64,000 bases of DNA from Bacteroidota bacterium. Lineage in GTDB: Bacteria > Bacteroidota > Bacteroidia > Chitinophagales > Chitinophagaceae. The notes below the pieces were generated by a model that was not told the origin of the DNA, did no database searches, and was given only the letters and a program-made list of their open reading frames with translations. Shown here one piece after another: positions 1 to 8,349 of the stretch (position 1 is its first letter; every line of letters begins with the position of its first letter). The stretch spans positions 124,001-188,000 of the forward strand of contig JAFDXK010000002.1 of NCBI GenBank assembly GCA_018267965.1, read 5' to 3'. Position numbers and translations under genes: made by a program.

Positions 1-1777
1 CAAATCCCAACGGGGCAATGGCAGGTTCAATTGCTTTGCCCATAATGCCTGCAAAAGAATGTTCCAATCTTTCTGTTTGCTGTTGCAGTTGCAAGGTTTC
101 TGATTGCTCAGGATGTTGTTGCACTAACAATGCATATTTGGTTGTTATAGCATCCATTTGCTTAGGTGGTCCGTAGGTGGCCAGTCCCCATAACAAGACA
201 GATATTACCATGATAACCTTACCAGCATCTCTTACAAATATTTTGGCTTTTTCTATCATAGTAGTACCTACGTTTCTCCAACGTGGTGCGCGATATACAG
301 GTAACTCCATCAGGAAATATGTTTTCTCCTGCACCTTTACAATCCAGCTCATCACCTTTGACACAATGAGTGCCATGACAAAACCAAGCAAGTATAAACC
401 CATTAATACCAAGCCCTGCAGGTTAAAAATTCCTAATGATTTATCAGGTATCACCAGGCCTATCAGTATAGTATATACCGGCAATCTTGCAGAACAACTC
501 ATTAGTGGTGTAACCATTATGGTAATCAATCTTTCTTTCTTATTCTGAATTGTTCTTGTAGCCATGATAGCAGGCACTGCACATGCCATACCGCTTATTA
601 AGGGCATTACACTACGTCCGTTTAGTCCTACACTACGCATCAGCCTATCAGTAAGGAAGCTGATACGCGCCATGTAGCCTGTATCTTCCAGTATGGTAAT
701 AAATCCGAACAGGATCATAATTTGCGGGATGAACACCGCAATACCGCTAATACCGGCTAATATGCCATTAATAAAAAGGTCCTTTATTATACCTGAAGGC
801 ATAATATTATTTAGCCATCCTGATAATACAGCAAAACCCGATTCTACCCATCCCATAGGATATTCGGCCAGCCAAAAGATGCTTTGAAATAAGAAAAACA
901 AAACCGTAAGCAATATCACATTACCCCATATAGGATGCAATAGCGTTTTGTCTAAGCGCTCACTTTGTATACTACGTTTCAAAGGGCTGGTTTCTACAAC
1001 ACACTGTTGCATAATTTGACCAATTCTTTGATAACGTTGCATAATCTCTTCGGCCTGTACTTTTGCCTTACTGAATTTATTTTCATCAATCAATGCAGCG
1101 ATTTGTATACGTTGTGCTGCATTCAAATGGTGTAGCTCTAAATAGTTACAAGCAATATGCAGAGCAGCATAATTGCTGTTAGCATTACAAAGCGATTTTA
1201 CTTCTGCAATCCAGTTGCCGGATAGTTTTTCAATATCAATAAACTCGTGGCTATGTTTAATACCTTTCTCCTTTGTATCTGCAATTATTTTTTTCAGATT
1301 AGAGATGCCTTTGTTCTTTCTCGGATTGATGGGAACTACAGGTACTCCCATCAATCTTTCCAATCCGTCTACATCAATGGTAATACCTTTTCTTCTTGCT
1401 ATATCATTCATGGTGAGTGCTATCACTACCGGAATGTTCAGGTCCATTATCTGTGAGCAGAAAAGTAAGTTGCGTTTCAGGTTTGATGCATCTGCAATGA
1501 TGACAATCATATCGGGATTGTCCTTGCTTCTGTTATTCAGCAGTACTTCATAAGTAACATGTTCATCTGCACTCTTTGGATACAAGCTATATGTACCTGG
1601 CAAATCAAGAATATTTGCTGTTAATCCTTCAGCAATTTTAGAGATCCCTGTTTTTTTATCAACAGTTACTCCCGGGAAATTGCCCACTTTTTGATTTAGT
1701 CCCGTTAGACTATTAAATAATGAACTTTTCCCGCTGTTAGGATTGCCAACTAAAGCTATGGTAAATGGCCGATGCAT
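1..1777 (-). CDS. feoB: FeoB ferrous iron transporter, 5' part (runs off the left edge)
   Basis: Inner-membrane Fe(II) uptake protein with an N-terminal GTPase domain. Translating the minus strand from the ATG at 1777 gives MHRPFTIALVGNPNSGKSS, with the P-loop GNPNSGKS (G1), then DLPGTYSLYP (G3) and ALTMNDIARRKG at the G4 position. A helical linker follows, then hydrophobic membrane segments including PQIMILFGFITILEDTGYMAR, a well conserved FeoB core motif, and SGMACAVPAIMATRT. About 590 residues are visible; the C-terminal membrane part lies outside the window, so a fused FeoA domain cannot be judged. No separate feoA precedes it. The G4 first residue is Thr where FeoB usually has Asn (NMxD). 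A TAnnTTTG element lies 11 bases upstream of the ATG. The family call is secure. Confidence 0.95.
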   Translation of the reverse strand, partial: MHRPFTIALVGNPNSGKSSLFNSLTGLNQKVGNFPGVTVDKKTGISKIAEGLTANILDLPGTYSLYPKSADEHVTYEVLLNNRSKDNPDMIVIIADASNLKRNLLFCSQIMDLNIPVVIALTMNDIARRKGITIDVDGLERLMGVPVVPINPRKNKGISNLKKIIADTKEKGIKHSHEFIDIEKLSGNWIAEVKSLCNANSNYAALHIACNYLELHHLNAAQRIQIAALIDENKFSKAKVQAEEIMQRYQRIGQIMQQCVVETSPLKRSIQSERLDKTLLHPIWGNVILLTVLFFLFQSIFWLAEYPMGWVESGFAVLSGWLNNIMPSGIIKDLFINGILAGISGIAVFIPQIMILFGFITILEDTGYMARISFLTDRLMRSVGLNGRSVMPLISGMACAVPAIMATRTIQNKKERLITIMVTPLMSCSARLPVYTILIGLVIPDKSLGIFNLQGLVLMGLYLLGFVMALIVSKVMSWIVKVQEKTYFLMELPVYRAPRWRNVGTTMIEKAKIFVRDAGKVIMVISVLLWGLATYGPPKQMDAITTKYALLVQQHPEQSETLQLQQQTERLEHSFAGIMGKAIEPAIAPLGF

Positions 1778-1788
1778 GAATAAGTGGG

Positions 1789-1796
1789 CAAAGTTA
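1789..1796 (-). promoter_or_regulatory. -7 promoter element upstream of feoB
   Basis: On the minus strand this reads TAACTTTG, an exact match to the Bacteroidota -7 consensus TAnnTTTG. A TTG lies 23 bases further upstream (1822-1820), a plausible -33 element at the long end of the allowed spacing. The ATG of feoB is 11 bases downstream, so the leader would be very short. No Fur-type palindrome was evident. Confidence 0.5.
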
Positions 1797-1870
1797 CCAA
1801 TAGATAACTGCCCATATTACAATATCAATGCTATAAAGGTAATTTTTTCCCGATTATGAAAACCTGAATA

Positions 1871-3787
1871 CTATCTGATGAGGTTGATAGTGCCCTTATA
1901 CTGTTTTTTTATATGGGTAGCATCCGGCTGGTATTCTATAAGATATATATAAGCGCCTTCATCGAGATATCGACCCTCATCCGTACCAGTCCAGCCTTGT
2001 TTAATATCTCTAGACTCAAACACTACCTGGCCCCACCTGTTATATATGCGTATCCTGTAATCATTTACAGGGCATGTCTGCAATACAAAAAACTTATCGT
2101 TTACGCCGTCCCCGTCGGGAGTGAATGCATTGGGTATAGCAATACATTCCTCACAAGGGTCAAATGTTACATAGGTAGAATCCCTGAATATACCGCATTC
2201 ATTACTCATCACACAGGTATATTTCCCTTCATGATCCGGCTTAATACAGCAACTATTGCTGCCGATGTTCCAAAAATAGTTTACACCCGCATATTCTGTG
2301 CCTATGTATACGGGTGAAGACTGGCACATGGTTACGCGTTCTTCAAGTTCATGCTTTGGAGTATACTTGATATTGATATTAACCGCTGCTTTGGGGCTTT
2401 CACATTTACCAATTGTTTGCGTTACAAAATAAGTGTAATTCGAAACATACTTGCTATAGATATACGGCTGTATAGGACTGCCAATACTTGCCAGTTGATG
2501 GGTATACCATTTCAGGTTTACTCCTGCTACATTATTCAGTTTGGCATCTTCAGTCATCTGGCACAGCATAGTATCCCTCACTGTTGGCATGGGTGTGGGC
2601 GGTTGTATGAACACTGCTACTGTATCAGATTGTGTGCCGCATTTATTAGTCGCCTTCAGCCAATATACTCCCGGCGTATTCACAGTTATAGATTGTGTAG
2701 TAGCACCTGTACTCCATAAATATGATGTGAACGGCCTGTTCGGAACAATAGTAACAGGTTGGTTATTACAATTAACTAGCTCCTTACCCAATGAGAGTTT
2801 ATTATTGGCATCATACTTTACATAAAATGTATCCATATAAATGCGGCAATTTGAAAACGCCACGCAAGTATATATGCCATCTTTTGCAACCGTCAACTGC
2901 TTGGTAACATCACCTGTAATCCATAGAAAGTCCCCATCAATAGCTGTACTTGACAATGTCATAGGCATATCCGACAGATTACAATAAGTAGCATCATGAG
3001 CACTCCGTATAGTATCTGCAGGACTGATTACAGAAACATTCACATCGTCGATATAAACATATTGCCTGTATGGGAAGCTTGGATTGGCTACTGAGGGGAA
3101 AGACAAAACATTATTGGGACTTCCGCTCGTATTATTAAACCTTCCAATTACTAACCACTCTTCACCACCCGATGCTACGTAGGTTCCGGTTACTTTTATC
3201 CATCCTGCCGTATCCTGCATGAATTTATTTGCAGGGCTTACGATGTGATAGGGCGCTGTTAAAAAACTACCTGTTGGAGATGCGATTTGTGTATTGGAAA
3301 AATTAATGCCTATCTCGTCAGTCGCTATATAATTGAACGAAAGGCTTGCAGCAATCGTAGGACTAACATAAAAACTCACACAATATCTTTTGCCTGCTAC
3401 CATTGGGCTAATAAGCTTGCATTGCAGGTATTCTGCAAAGCTGTAAACATTGCCCGGTGTCTTCGACTCTTCCCATAATATGATGCCGGCAAAAGCATTA
3501 CCGGTTCTGGCTTTCTGATAACCAAATGTGGCTTCAGGTACATGTACTCCTGATGCCGGGATTGCACATACATTAAAATAGTCGGGCGAAGTATATTTCA
3601 ACGGGTTAACCCAGGATTGAGCTGTGGAAAAGCTGCTATAAGATGCGGAATAGTCCAGTCCGGCTAATCCAGTAGGACAAGAATTATAAGTTTCGAAGCT
3701 AGGATTGGGAACAAGATTTTGGCAATAGGCTTTATTTTGGCATAGTAATGCCAATAGCGTAGTAATACATAAGCCTATGTATCTCAT
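1871..3787 (-). CDS. T9SS type B secreted protein with Ig-like repeats
   Basis: Secreted cell-surface protein of about 638 residues. A signal peptide (residues 1-22, hydrophobic stretch ending KAYC) is followed by NLVPNPSFE, an N-terminal motif common in Bacteroidota T9SS cargo. The middle carries a jelly-roll-like region, then Ig/PKD-like repeats marked by YLWSTGATTQSITVNTPG and a later related copy. The last 90 residues form a gliding-motility type (type B) sorting domain: IPNAFTPDGDGVNDKF, IYNRWGQVVFES, and a terminal KGTINLIR. Export by the T9SS follows from this domain; the ligand or substrate is unknown. The start is the ATG at 3787; a TTG just upstream is less likely. It stands alone between feoB and the AbiEi-like gene. 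Confidence 0.88.
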   Translation of the reverse strand: MRYIGLCITTLLALLCQNKAYCQNLVPNPSFETYNSCPTGLAGLDYSASYSSFSTAQSWVNPLKYTSPDYFNVCAIPASGVHVPEATFGYQKARTGNAFAGIILWEESKTPGNVYSFAEYLQCKLISPMVAGKRYCVSFYVSPTIAASLSFNYIATDEIGINFSNTQIASPTGSFLTAPYHIVSPANKFMQDTAGWIKVTGTYVASGGEEWLVIGRFNNTSGSPNNVLSFPSVANPSFPYRQYVYIDDVNVSVISPADTIRSAHDATYCNLSDMPMTLSSTAIDGDFLWITGDVTKQLTVAKDGIYTCVAFSNCRIYMDTFYVKYDANNKLSLGKELVNCNNQPVTIVPNRPFTSYLWSTGATTQSITVNTPGVYWLKATNKCGTQSDTVAVFIQPPTPMPTVRDTMLCQMTEDAKLNNVAGVNLKWYTHQLASIGSPIQPYIYSKYVSNYTYFVTQTIGKCESPKAAVNINIKYTPKHELEERVTMCQSSPVYIGTEYAGVNYFWNIGSNSCCIKPDHEGKYTCVMSNECGIFRDSTYVTFDPCEECIAIPNAFTPDGDGVNDKFFVLQTCPVNDYRIRIYNRWGQVVFESRDIKQGWTGTDEGRYLDEGAYIYLIEYQPDATHIKKQYKGTINLIR

Positions 3788-3863
3788 CAATATTGCCGTG
3801 GTTTGGTAATATATAGACAGCTATTTCAAAAGATATGTTGGTATGGAGCCTTATTTTGTTACA

Positions 3864-3892
3864 ATATTGATTATTCGATTGATTATCAATAT
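3864..3892. repeat. 8-bp inverted repeat after the AbiEi-like gene
   Basis: ATATTGAT (3864-3871) and ATCAATAT (3885-3892) form a perfect AT-rich inverted repeat with a 13-base spacer, directly after the stop codon of the minus-strand AbiEi-like gene. No clear T-run follows, so a role as terminator is uncertain. Confidence 0.3.
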
Positions 3893-3893
3893 A

Positions 3894-4940
3894 CTATGAG
3901 GCCTCTTTCTTTAAATAGCTTATGGGGTCTTCTATTTTTGATTTTACATATTCATCATATACACTGTCGGCTGCCTTCAAAAGAGAACTATCTCCTATGT
4001 TCAGCAAGTCGGCGTATACAAGTATCGGGGGTGCTACTGCAGATGTAGACCTTGAATCATCATAATTCCAGAATTTGTTATACACCTTTATATATCCTTC
4101 CGGGTCTCTTACCATCCGATATTGATTGATAATATCATTTCTGCTCAAGCTGGTATAAATAACTAATTCTCTGGGTCTTAGTTGCCCGGTTAGTAAATGC
4201 GCACCCGCTTCGGCACCCCAAAATGTCTTTTTACTTTCTAATGGAATTCTTCTCCAATTCTCTCTATCAGACTCATTGATAAACCTGAAAGTCCCGATTT
4301 CTATATTAGGTTTTAGCAATTGTTCGTAAGCTAATATCCATTTTTCTAATAGCTGCTTCTTATTTGCCAGCTTATACCCGGTGATATCAGAGTGAATGAG
4401 TGAACCTGACTCCTTCAATGCATTCATAACATTGGTCACATTACCCAGACTGGTTTCTGTTAAGGCAGCTATCTCACGATATGGAATATTTAGCAATCTT
4501 TCACTCATCAGAAAATGAAACAATACCCTTAATCCGGTCTTGGTCAGTGCACGATTTGTTCTGCCTTTTGCAAGCGAAATTGTTTTATTACTATCAACCC
4601 ATATATATAAATCATCTTGCTGGATACAAATATTTCCATTTGCTTCCAGGTATGGAATATTCATTTGCCTCAATTCTTCTTTCACATCAGAGGATATTTT
4701 GCCACCTACGACCATCAGGGATTCTATCTGTCGAAACTGCTCTATGATGAATGGTAAATGTCTTTTCCTTATCTCCTGACGGGTAATGGTTTTGTATTTC
4801 AGTGTCCTGTTTCGTGCGTACAAGCTAATTTCTACATCGTCACCTTCTTCCAAAGCATATTTCCATATCCCCTTGAATAACGGATTCTCTTCAAGGCTAT
4901 CTAAAGCCATGTGGATGATTTTCAATTCTGTGGTGTTCAT
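3894..4940 (-). CDS. AbiEi-type (type IV) antitoxin / transcriptional regulator, no toxin partner
   Basis: 348-residue cytoplasmic protein that I recognise as the AbiEi_2 antitoxin/regulator family, from layout and motifs, not from a search. A winged-helix region near residues 135-190 (TGLRVLFHFL, PYREIAALTETSLGNVTNVMNALKE) would bind DNA. The C-terminal half has the family signatures GAEAGAHLLTGQLRPRELVIYT and PILVYADLLNIGDSS..AADSVYDEY. AbiEi proteins neutralise the nucleotidyltransferase toxin AbiEii and repress their own promoter through inverted repeats. No AbiEii gene is adjacent on either side: the neighbours are a T9SS protein and a divergent M28 peptidase. Two inverted repeats lie between the ATG and position 5016. 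It may be an orphan regulator or a domesticated antitoxin. Confidence 0.75.
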   Translation of the reverse strand: MNTTELKIIHMALDSLEENPLFKGIWKYALEEGDDVEISLYARNRTLKYKTITRQEIRKRHLPFIIEQFRQIESLMVVGGKISSDVKEELRQMNIPYLEANGNICIQQDDLYIWVDSNKTISLAKGRTNRALTKTGLRVLFHFLMSERLLNIPYREIAALTETSLGNVTNVMNALKESGSLIHSDITGYKLANKKQLLEKWILAYEQLLKPNIEIGTFRFINESDRENWRRIPLESKKTFWGAEAGAHLLTGQLRPRELVIYTSLSRNDIINQYRMVRDPEGYIKVYNKFWNYDDSRSTSAVAPPILVYADLLNIGDSSLLKAADSVYDEYVKSKIEDPISYLKKEAS

Positions 4941-4953
4941 TATATAGCGTTAT

Positions 4954-4970
4954 GTTCACGATTCGTGGAC
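4954..4970. promoter_or_regulatory. Inverted repeat 1, possible AbiEi operator
   Basis: GTTCACGA (4954-4961) and TCGTGGAC (4963-4970) pair in 7 of 8 positions around a single central base. The site lies between the AbiEi-like start codon (4940) and its -7-like element (4988-4981), a position suited to autorepression. The operator role is inference from the known autoregulation of abiE loci. Confidence 0.45.
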
Positions 4971-4980
4971 AAGAGGATTT

Positions 4981-4988
4981 CAAATATA
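4981..4988 (-). promoter_or_regulatory. -7 promoter element of the AbiEi-like gene
   Basis: The minus strand reads TATATTTG, an exact TAnnTTTG match, 40 bases upstream of the ATG at 4940. No TTG is seen at the usual -33 distance, so the promoter may be weak or regulated. It sits between two inverted repeats. Confidence 0.4.
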
Positions 4989-4994
4989 ATACAT

Positions 4995-5016
4995 AAAGCT
5001 ATAAAGTGATAGCTTT
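4995..5016. promoter_or_regulatory. Inverted repeat 2, possible AbiEi operator
   Basis: AAAGCTAT (4995-5002) and ATAGCTTT (5009-5016) form a perfect 8-bp inverted repeat with a 6-base spacer. It lies where the -33 region of the minus-strand promoter would be, and some 50 bases upstream of the -7-like element of the divergent M28 peptidase gene. Its sequence differs from repeat 1, so it may bind a different protein. Confidence 0.4.
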
Positions 5017-5062
5017 TATTGATTATTTAATAATGTATATACCTACAATTATGTTGCTTTAT

Positions 5063-5070
5063 TACATTTG
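5063..5070 (+). promoter_or_regulatory. -7 promoter element of the M28 peptidase gene
   Basis: TACATTTG matches TAnnTTTG exactly, 18 bases upstream of the ATG at 5089. It overlaps a potential TTG start at 5068, which argues that the ATG is the true start. No TTG at a good -33 distance was found. Confidence 0.4.
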
Positions 5071-5088
5071 TCTGGCCTTAGAAATTAT

Positions 5089-6369
5089 ATGCTCCATAAA
5101 TTCAAATTATTGTTAGCTGTACTGATGGTTTGCAGCCATCTCTCATTTGCGCAGAACGAAAAAAGGGTAATCAAAGAGCATATCAATATTCTGACATCCG
5201 ATACTATGTACGGGCGAGGTTATGTTTTTAAAGGCTGCGACAAAGCAGCATTATACATTAAAAATACAATAACGCGTTATGGACTGCTGCCTTTCGATAA
5301 AAACAAGACTTATTATCAACCCTATTCATTTTCTGTAAATACCTTTCCAAATGATGTGCTATTAAAGGTGAACAAAACGGTACTGGTACCCGGGGTTGAT
5401 TTTCTGGTGGATGCTGCAAGTAGTTCTTATGAAACAGATGGAAGAATTAAAATCAAACGTATTAACCTTTCTCATATAAAAGATTCTGTATCATGGGCGA
5501 GAGTAAAGTCTAAATTGAACCCTCGTTTTGCTTACCTGCTGAAGAATACGGATACTGTTATCAGGCATCTCAAATTCAATCATTACAGCTTCCCCAAGCA
5601 ACTACCTAAAGGGTTATATCTCATACCACAGCATGGAAAAATAACCTGGACCGTTAGTACGGAACAAATTCCGGCCGCGGTTATAACAATTGAGGATACT
5701 GTTTTGCCTAACAGGCCAAAAAAAGCTGCCGTAAGAATCGGCGCTCACCTAAACCCCAAATTTGCCACTCAAAATGTAATGGGCTACGTTCGTGGAACTG
5801 AAATACCAGATAGTTTTATTGTATTCAGCGCACACTACGACCACTTGGGCAAAATGGGGCAATATGCCTTGTTTCCCGGCGCTAATGATAATGCAAGCGG
5901 CACATCTTTGGTGCTGTATCTTGCGAAGTATTTCGCCAATCATCCACAACGCTATTCTATTGCATTCATATTCTTTAGCGGAGAAGAAGCAGGGTTATTA
6001 GGCTCAGGATACTATGTGCAGCATCCTGTGTTTCCTTTAGAGCAAATAAAATTTCTCATCAACATAGACCTTGCAGGTGAAGCCAAAAATGGCATCACTG
6101 TCGTAAATGCTGTTCAGCAAAATGAGGTATTTAATCTATTAGATTCTATTAATAAAGAGAACCACTACCTGCCTGAAATAAAAAAACGTGACCAGGCACA
6201 CAACAGCGACCACTGGCATTTCTGTAATGCCAGTGTTCCGGGTATATTTATATATACCAACGGCACAAAACCATATTACCACGATGTATTTGACAGGGCA
6301 AAAGAAATAACGCTGGAAAACATAGACCAACTCTCCAGGTTATTAATAGATTTTACAGGCAGGCTGTAA
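5089..6369 (+). CDS. M28 family zinc aminopeptidase, exported
   Basis: 426-residue exported metallopeptidase of the M28 family (binuclear zinc, usually aminopeptidases). A signal peptide at residues 1-22 ends LSFAQ. The catalytic domain in the second half shows the metal-ligand motifs in order: SAHYDHLG (His), GANDNASG (bridging Asp), FFSGEEAGLLGS (catalytic and ligand Glu), NIDLAGE (Asp) and KPYYHDVFD (His). The first 200 residues form an N-terminal region typical of periplasmic Bacteroidota members. The start is the ATG at 5089, directly before a good signal peptide, not the TTG at 5068. It is divergent from the AbiEi-like gene. Likely role: periplasmic peptide trimming; the substrate is unknown. 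Confidence 0.85.
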   Translation: MLHKFKLLLAVLMVCSHLSFAQNEKRVIKEHINILTSDTMYGRGYVFKGCDKAALYIKNTITRYGLLPFDKNKTYYQPYSFSVNTFPNDVLLKVNKTVLVPGVDFLVDAASSSYETDGRIKIKRINLSHIKDSVSWARVKSKLNPRFAYLLKNTDTVIRHLKFNHYSFPKQLPKGLYLIPQHGKITWTVSTEQIPAAVITIEDTVLPNRPKKAAVRIGAHLNPKFATQNVMGYVRGTEIPDSFIVFSAHYDHLGKMGQYALFPGANDNASGTSLVLYLAKYFANHPQRYSIAFIFFSGEEAGLLGSGYYVQHPVFPLEQIKFLINIDLAGEAKNGITVVNAVQQNEVFNLLDSINKENHYLPEIKKRDQAHNSDHWHFCNASVPGIFIYTNGTKPYYHDVFDRAKEITLENIDQLSRLLIDFTGRL

Positions 6370-6440
6370 GAAAATAACCCTTTTTATAACGTCACATCTT
6401 AATAAAGATAATTATACATTTACTTTTCAAATTTTAATCA

Positions 6441-8258
6441 ATGAGAAGGTATTTATCCCTCGTAGCAATTATTGCCTGCGCACTGTTTTCTTGTAATAAT
6501 AATTCAGGAAATGAGTCATCACAGACACAACAGGATGCTCAAAAATTTATTGATACTTATACAGAACAATATGTCAAGTTATATACTAATAGCAGCGAGG
6601 CACAATGGAAAGCTCAAATTGAAATCAAACAAGGTGATTCATCTAACACAGTAAATGCTGCTAAAGCGGATGAAGCAATGGCTGCGTTTACGGGTAGCGC
6701 AGCTAATATCGACAGTGCAAAAAAATACATTGCTCTAAAAGATAAGTTAACTGAAATACAGGTTAAACAATTGGAGTTGATATTGTATGCTGCTGCTAAT
6801 AACCCGCAAACCGTTGCCGATTTGGTGAAGCAACGCATTAAAGCAGAAAATGAGCAAACACGTATGCTTTACGGCTTTCAGTATATGTATGCAGGCAAAA
6901 AAGTAAGCACCAATGACCTAGACGCTGTATTGAAATCTGAAAAAGATTTGAAGAAAAGACAAGCAGCGTGGGAAGCAAGTAAAGAAGTAGGACCAACGTT
7001 AAAAACAGGTTTGGTCAACCTGCGCAATTACCGCAACCAAACTGTACAAGCATTAGGCTATCACGATTTCTTTACTTACCAGGTGAGTGACTATGGCATG
7101 AAGACTGACGAAATGATGCAAACTATGGACAGGCTGATGACAGAGCTTCGTCCGTTGTATCGCGAGTTGCACACATGGATGCGCTATGAAATGGCAAAAA
7201 GGTATGGTCAAACCAATGTGCCGGACAACCTGCCTGCTCACTGGTTGCCTAATCGCTGGGGACAAGATTGGAGTTCTGTTGTTGATGTAAAAGGCATAGA
7301 CCTTGATAATATCCTGAAATCAAAATCGAAAGAATGGATAGTGAAAGAAGGCGAGAAACTGTATACCAGCATCGGGTTCCCTGCATTACCTGAAACATTC
7401 TGGCAAAAATCAAGTTTGTATCCTTATCCTGCCGACAGCAATGTGAAAAAGAACAACCACGCATCTGCATGGCATATCGATTTGAATAATGATGTACGCA
7501 GCCTGATGAGTATTGAGCCTAATGCAGAATGGTGGGAAACTGCCAACCATGAACTAGGACACATCTATTACTACCTTACTTATACCAACAAAGATGTACC
7601 ACCACTATTGCGTGGTGGCGCCAACCGTGCATATCACGAAGCTATAGGCACAATGATGGGATTGGCAGCAATGCAAAAACCGTATTTAATAGGACGTGGT
7701 TTGATAGATGCTAATGTGCAAACGGATAGCATACAATCTCTTTTGAAAGAAGCGCTGAACTCAGTTGTGTTCATGATGTTCTCTTGCGGCACAATGAGCA
7801 ATTTTGAAAAATCATTGTACGTAGACAATCTTGACCCTAACCAATTCAATGCAAAATGGTGGGAGTTAGCTAAAAAATATCAAGGCATTGAACCACCAAC
7901 AGTACGCGGTGAGGAATATTGCGACGCTGCAACAAAAACACACATCAACGACGACCCTGCACAGTATTATGACTACGCTTTGTCTTATGTGATTTTATAT
8001 CAACTGCATAACCATATTGCAAAAGAAATACTGCATCAAGACCCTCGCGCAACTAACTATTACGGACAAACAGGCATTGGTGATTTCCTGAAAAAAATCA
8101 CCTACCCCGGCGCATCTAAAGACTGGCGCAAAGTGCTGAAAGAAAGCACAGGAGACGAACTTAATGCTAAAGCGATGTTAGAATACTTCCAACCATTGGT
8201 AAACTGGCTGAAGGAACAGAACAAAGGAAGGAAATATACCCTGCCTGAAACTTTATAA
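6441..8258 (+). CDS. M2 family (ACE-like) peptidyl-dipeptidase lipoprotein
   Basis: 605-residue zinc metallopeptidase of family M2, the angiotensin-converting enzyme family, which removes dipeptides from peptide C termini. The N terminus MRRYLSLVAIIACALFSC ends in a lipobox, so it should be a lipid-anchored lipoprotein. The zinc site is HELGH at residues 370-374 and the third ligand is E400 in AYHEAIG. The spacing is two residues longer than in ACE because of an insertion in the loop TYTNKDVPPLLRGGAN. AWHIDLNNDVRSLMSIEPN and the C-terminal KEILHQDPRATNYYGQTGIGDFL are also typical of M2. It is a single-domain form, like other bacterial M2 enzymes. A near-match -7 element (TACATTTA, 6415-6422) precedes it. 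Likely role: degradation of oligopeptides at the cell envelope. Confidence 0.9.
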   Translation: MRRYLSLVAIIACALFSCNNNSGNESSQTQQDAQKFIDTYTEQYVKLYTNSSEAQWKAQIEIKQGDSSNTVNAAKADEAMAAFTGSAANIDSAKKYIALKDKLTEIQVKQLELILYAAANNPQTVADLVKQRIKAENEQTRMLYGFQYMYAGKKVSTNDLDAVLKSEKDLKKRQAAWEASKEVGPTLKTGLVNLRNYRNQTVQALGYHDFFTYQVSDYGMKTDEMMQTMDRLMTELRPLYRELHTWMRYEMAKRYGQTNVPDNLPAHWLPNRWGQDWSSVVDVKGIDLDNILKSKSKEWIVKEGEKLYTSIGFPALPETFWQKSSLYPYPADSNVKKNNHASAWHIDLNNDVRSLMSIEPNAEWWETANHELGHIYYYLTYTNKDVPPLLRGGANRAYHEAIGTMMGLAAMQKPYLIGRGLIDANVQTDSIQSLLKEALNSVVFMMFSCGTMSNFEKSLYVDNLDPNQFNAKWWELAKKYQGIEPPTVRGEEYCDAATKTHINDDPAQYYDYALSYVILYQLHNHIAKEILHQDPRATNYYGQTGIGDFLKKITYPGASKDWRKVLKESTGDELNAKAMLEYFQPLVNWLKEQNKGRKYTLPETL

Positions 8259-8279
8259 AATTCAAAGAACATTTTTGCT

Positions 8280-8312
8280 ATTGGGCAAGTCTTTTGGCTT
8301 GCCCAATTTTTA
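8280..8312 (+). terminator. Intrinsic terminator after the M2 peptidase gene
   Basis: TTGGGCAAG (8281-8289) pairs perfectly with CTTGCCCAA (8298-8306) around an 8-base loop, followed by a T-run. It sits 22 bases after the M2 stop codon and isolates it from asd. Confidence 0.85.
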
Positions 8313-8317
8313 TGAAT

Positions 8318-8325
8318 TATCTTTG
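8318..8325 (+). promoter_or_regulatory. -7 promoter element of asd
   Basis: TATCTTTG matches TAnnTTTG exactly, 24 bases before the asd ATG. TTG at 8294-8296, with 21 bases of spacing, could be the -33 element; it falls in the terminator loop of the preceding gene. Confidence 0.5.
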
Positions 8326-8349
8326 CAACCTTAAATTAACTAAAACAAA

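Noticed and set aside
177-1553. Several plus-strand open frames (177-548, 693-887, 1173-1553) at the left end
   Set aside because: They lie antisense to feoB, whose minus-strand translation shows clear GTPase and membrane motifs.
4941-5088. AbiEii toxin gene upstream or downstream of the AbiEi-like gene
   Set aside because: Both flanks were read in all frames; only a 148-base regulatory gap and a T9SS protein are present.
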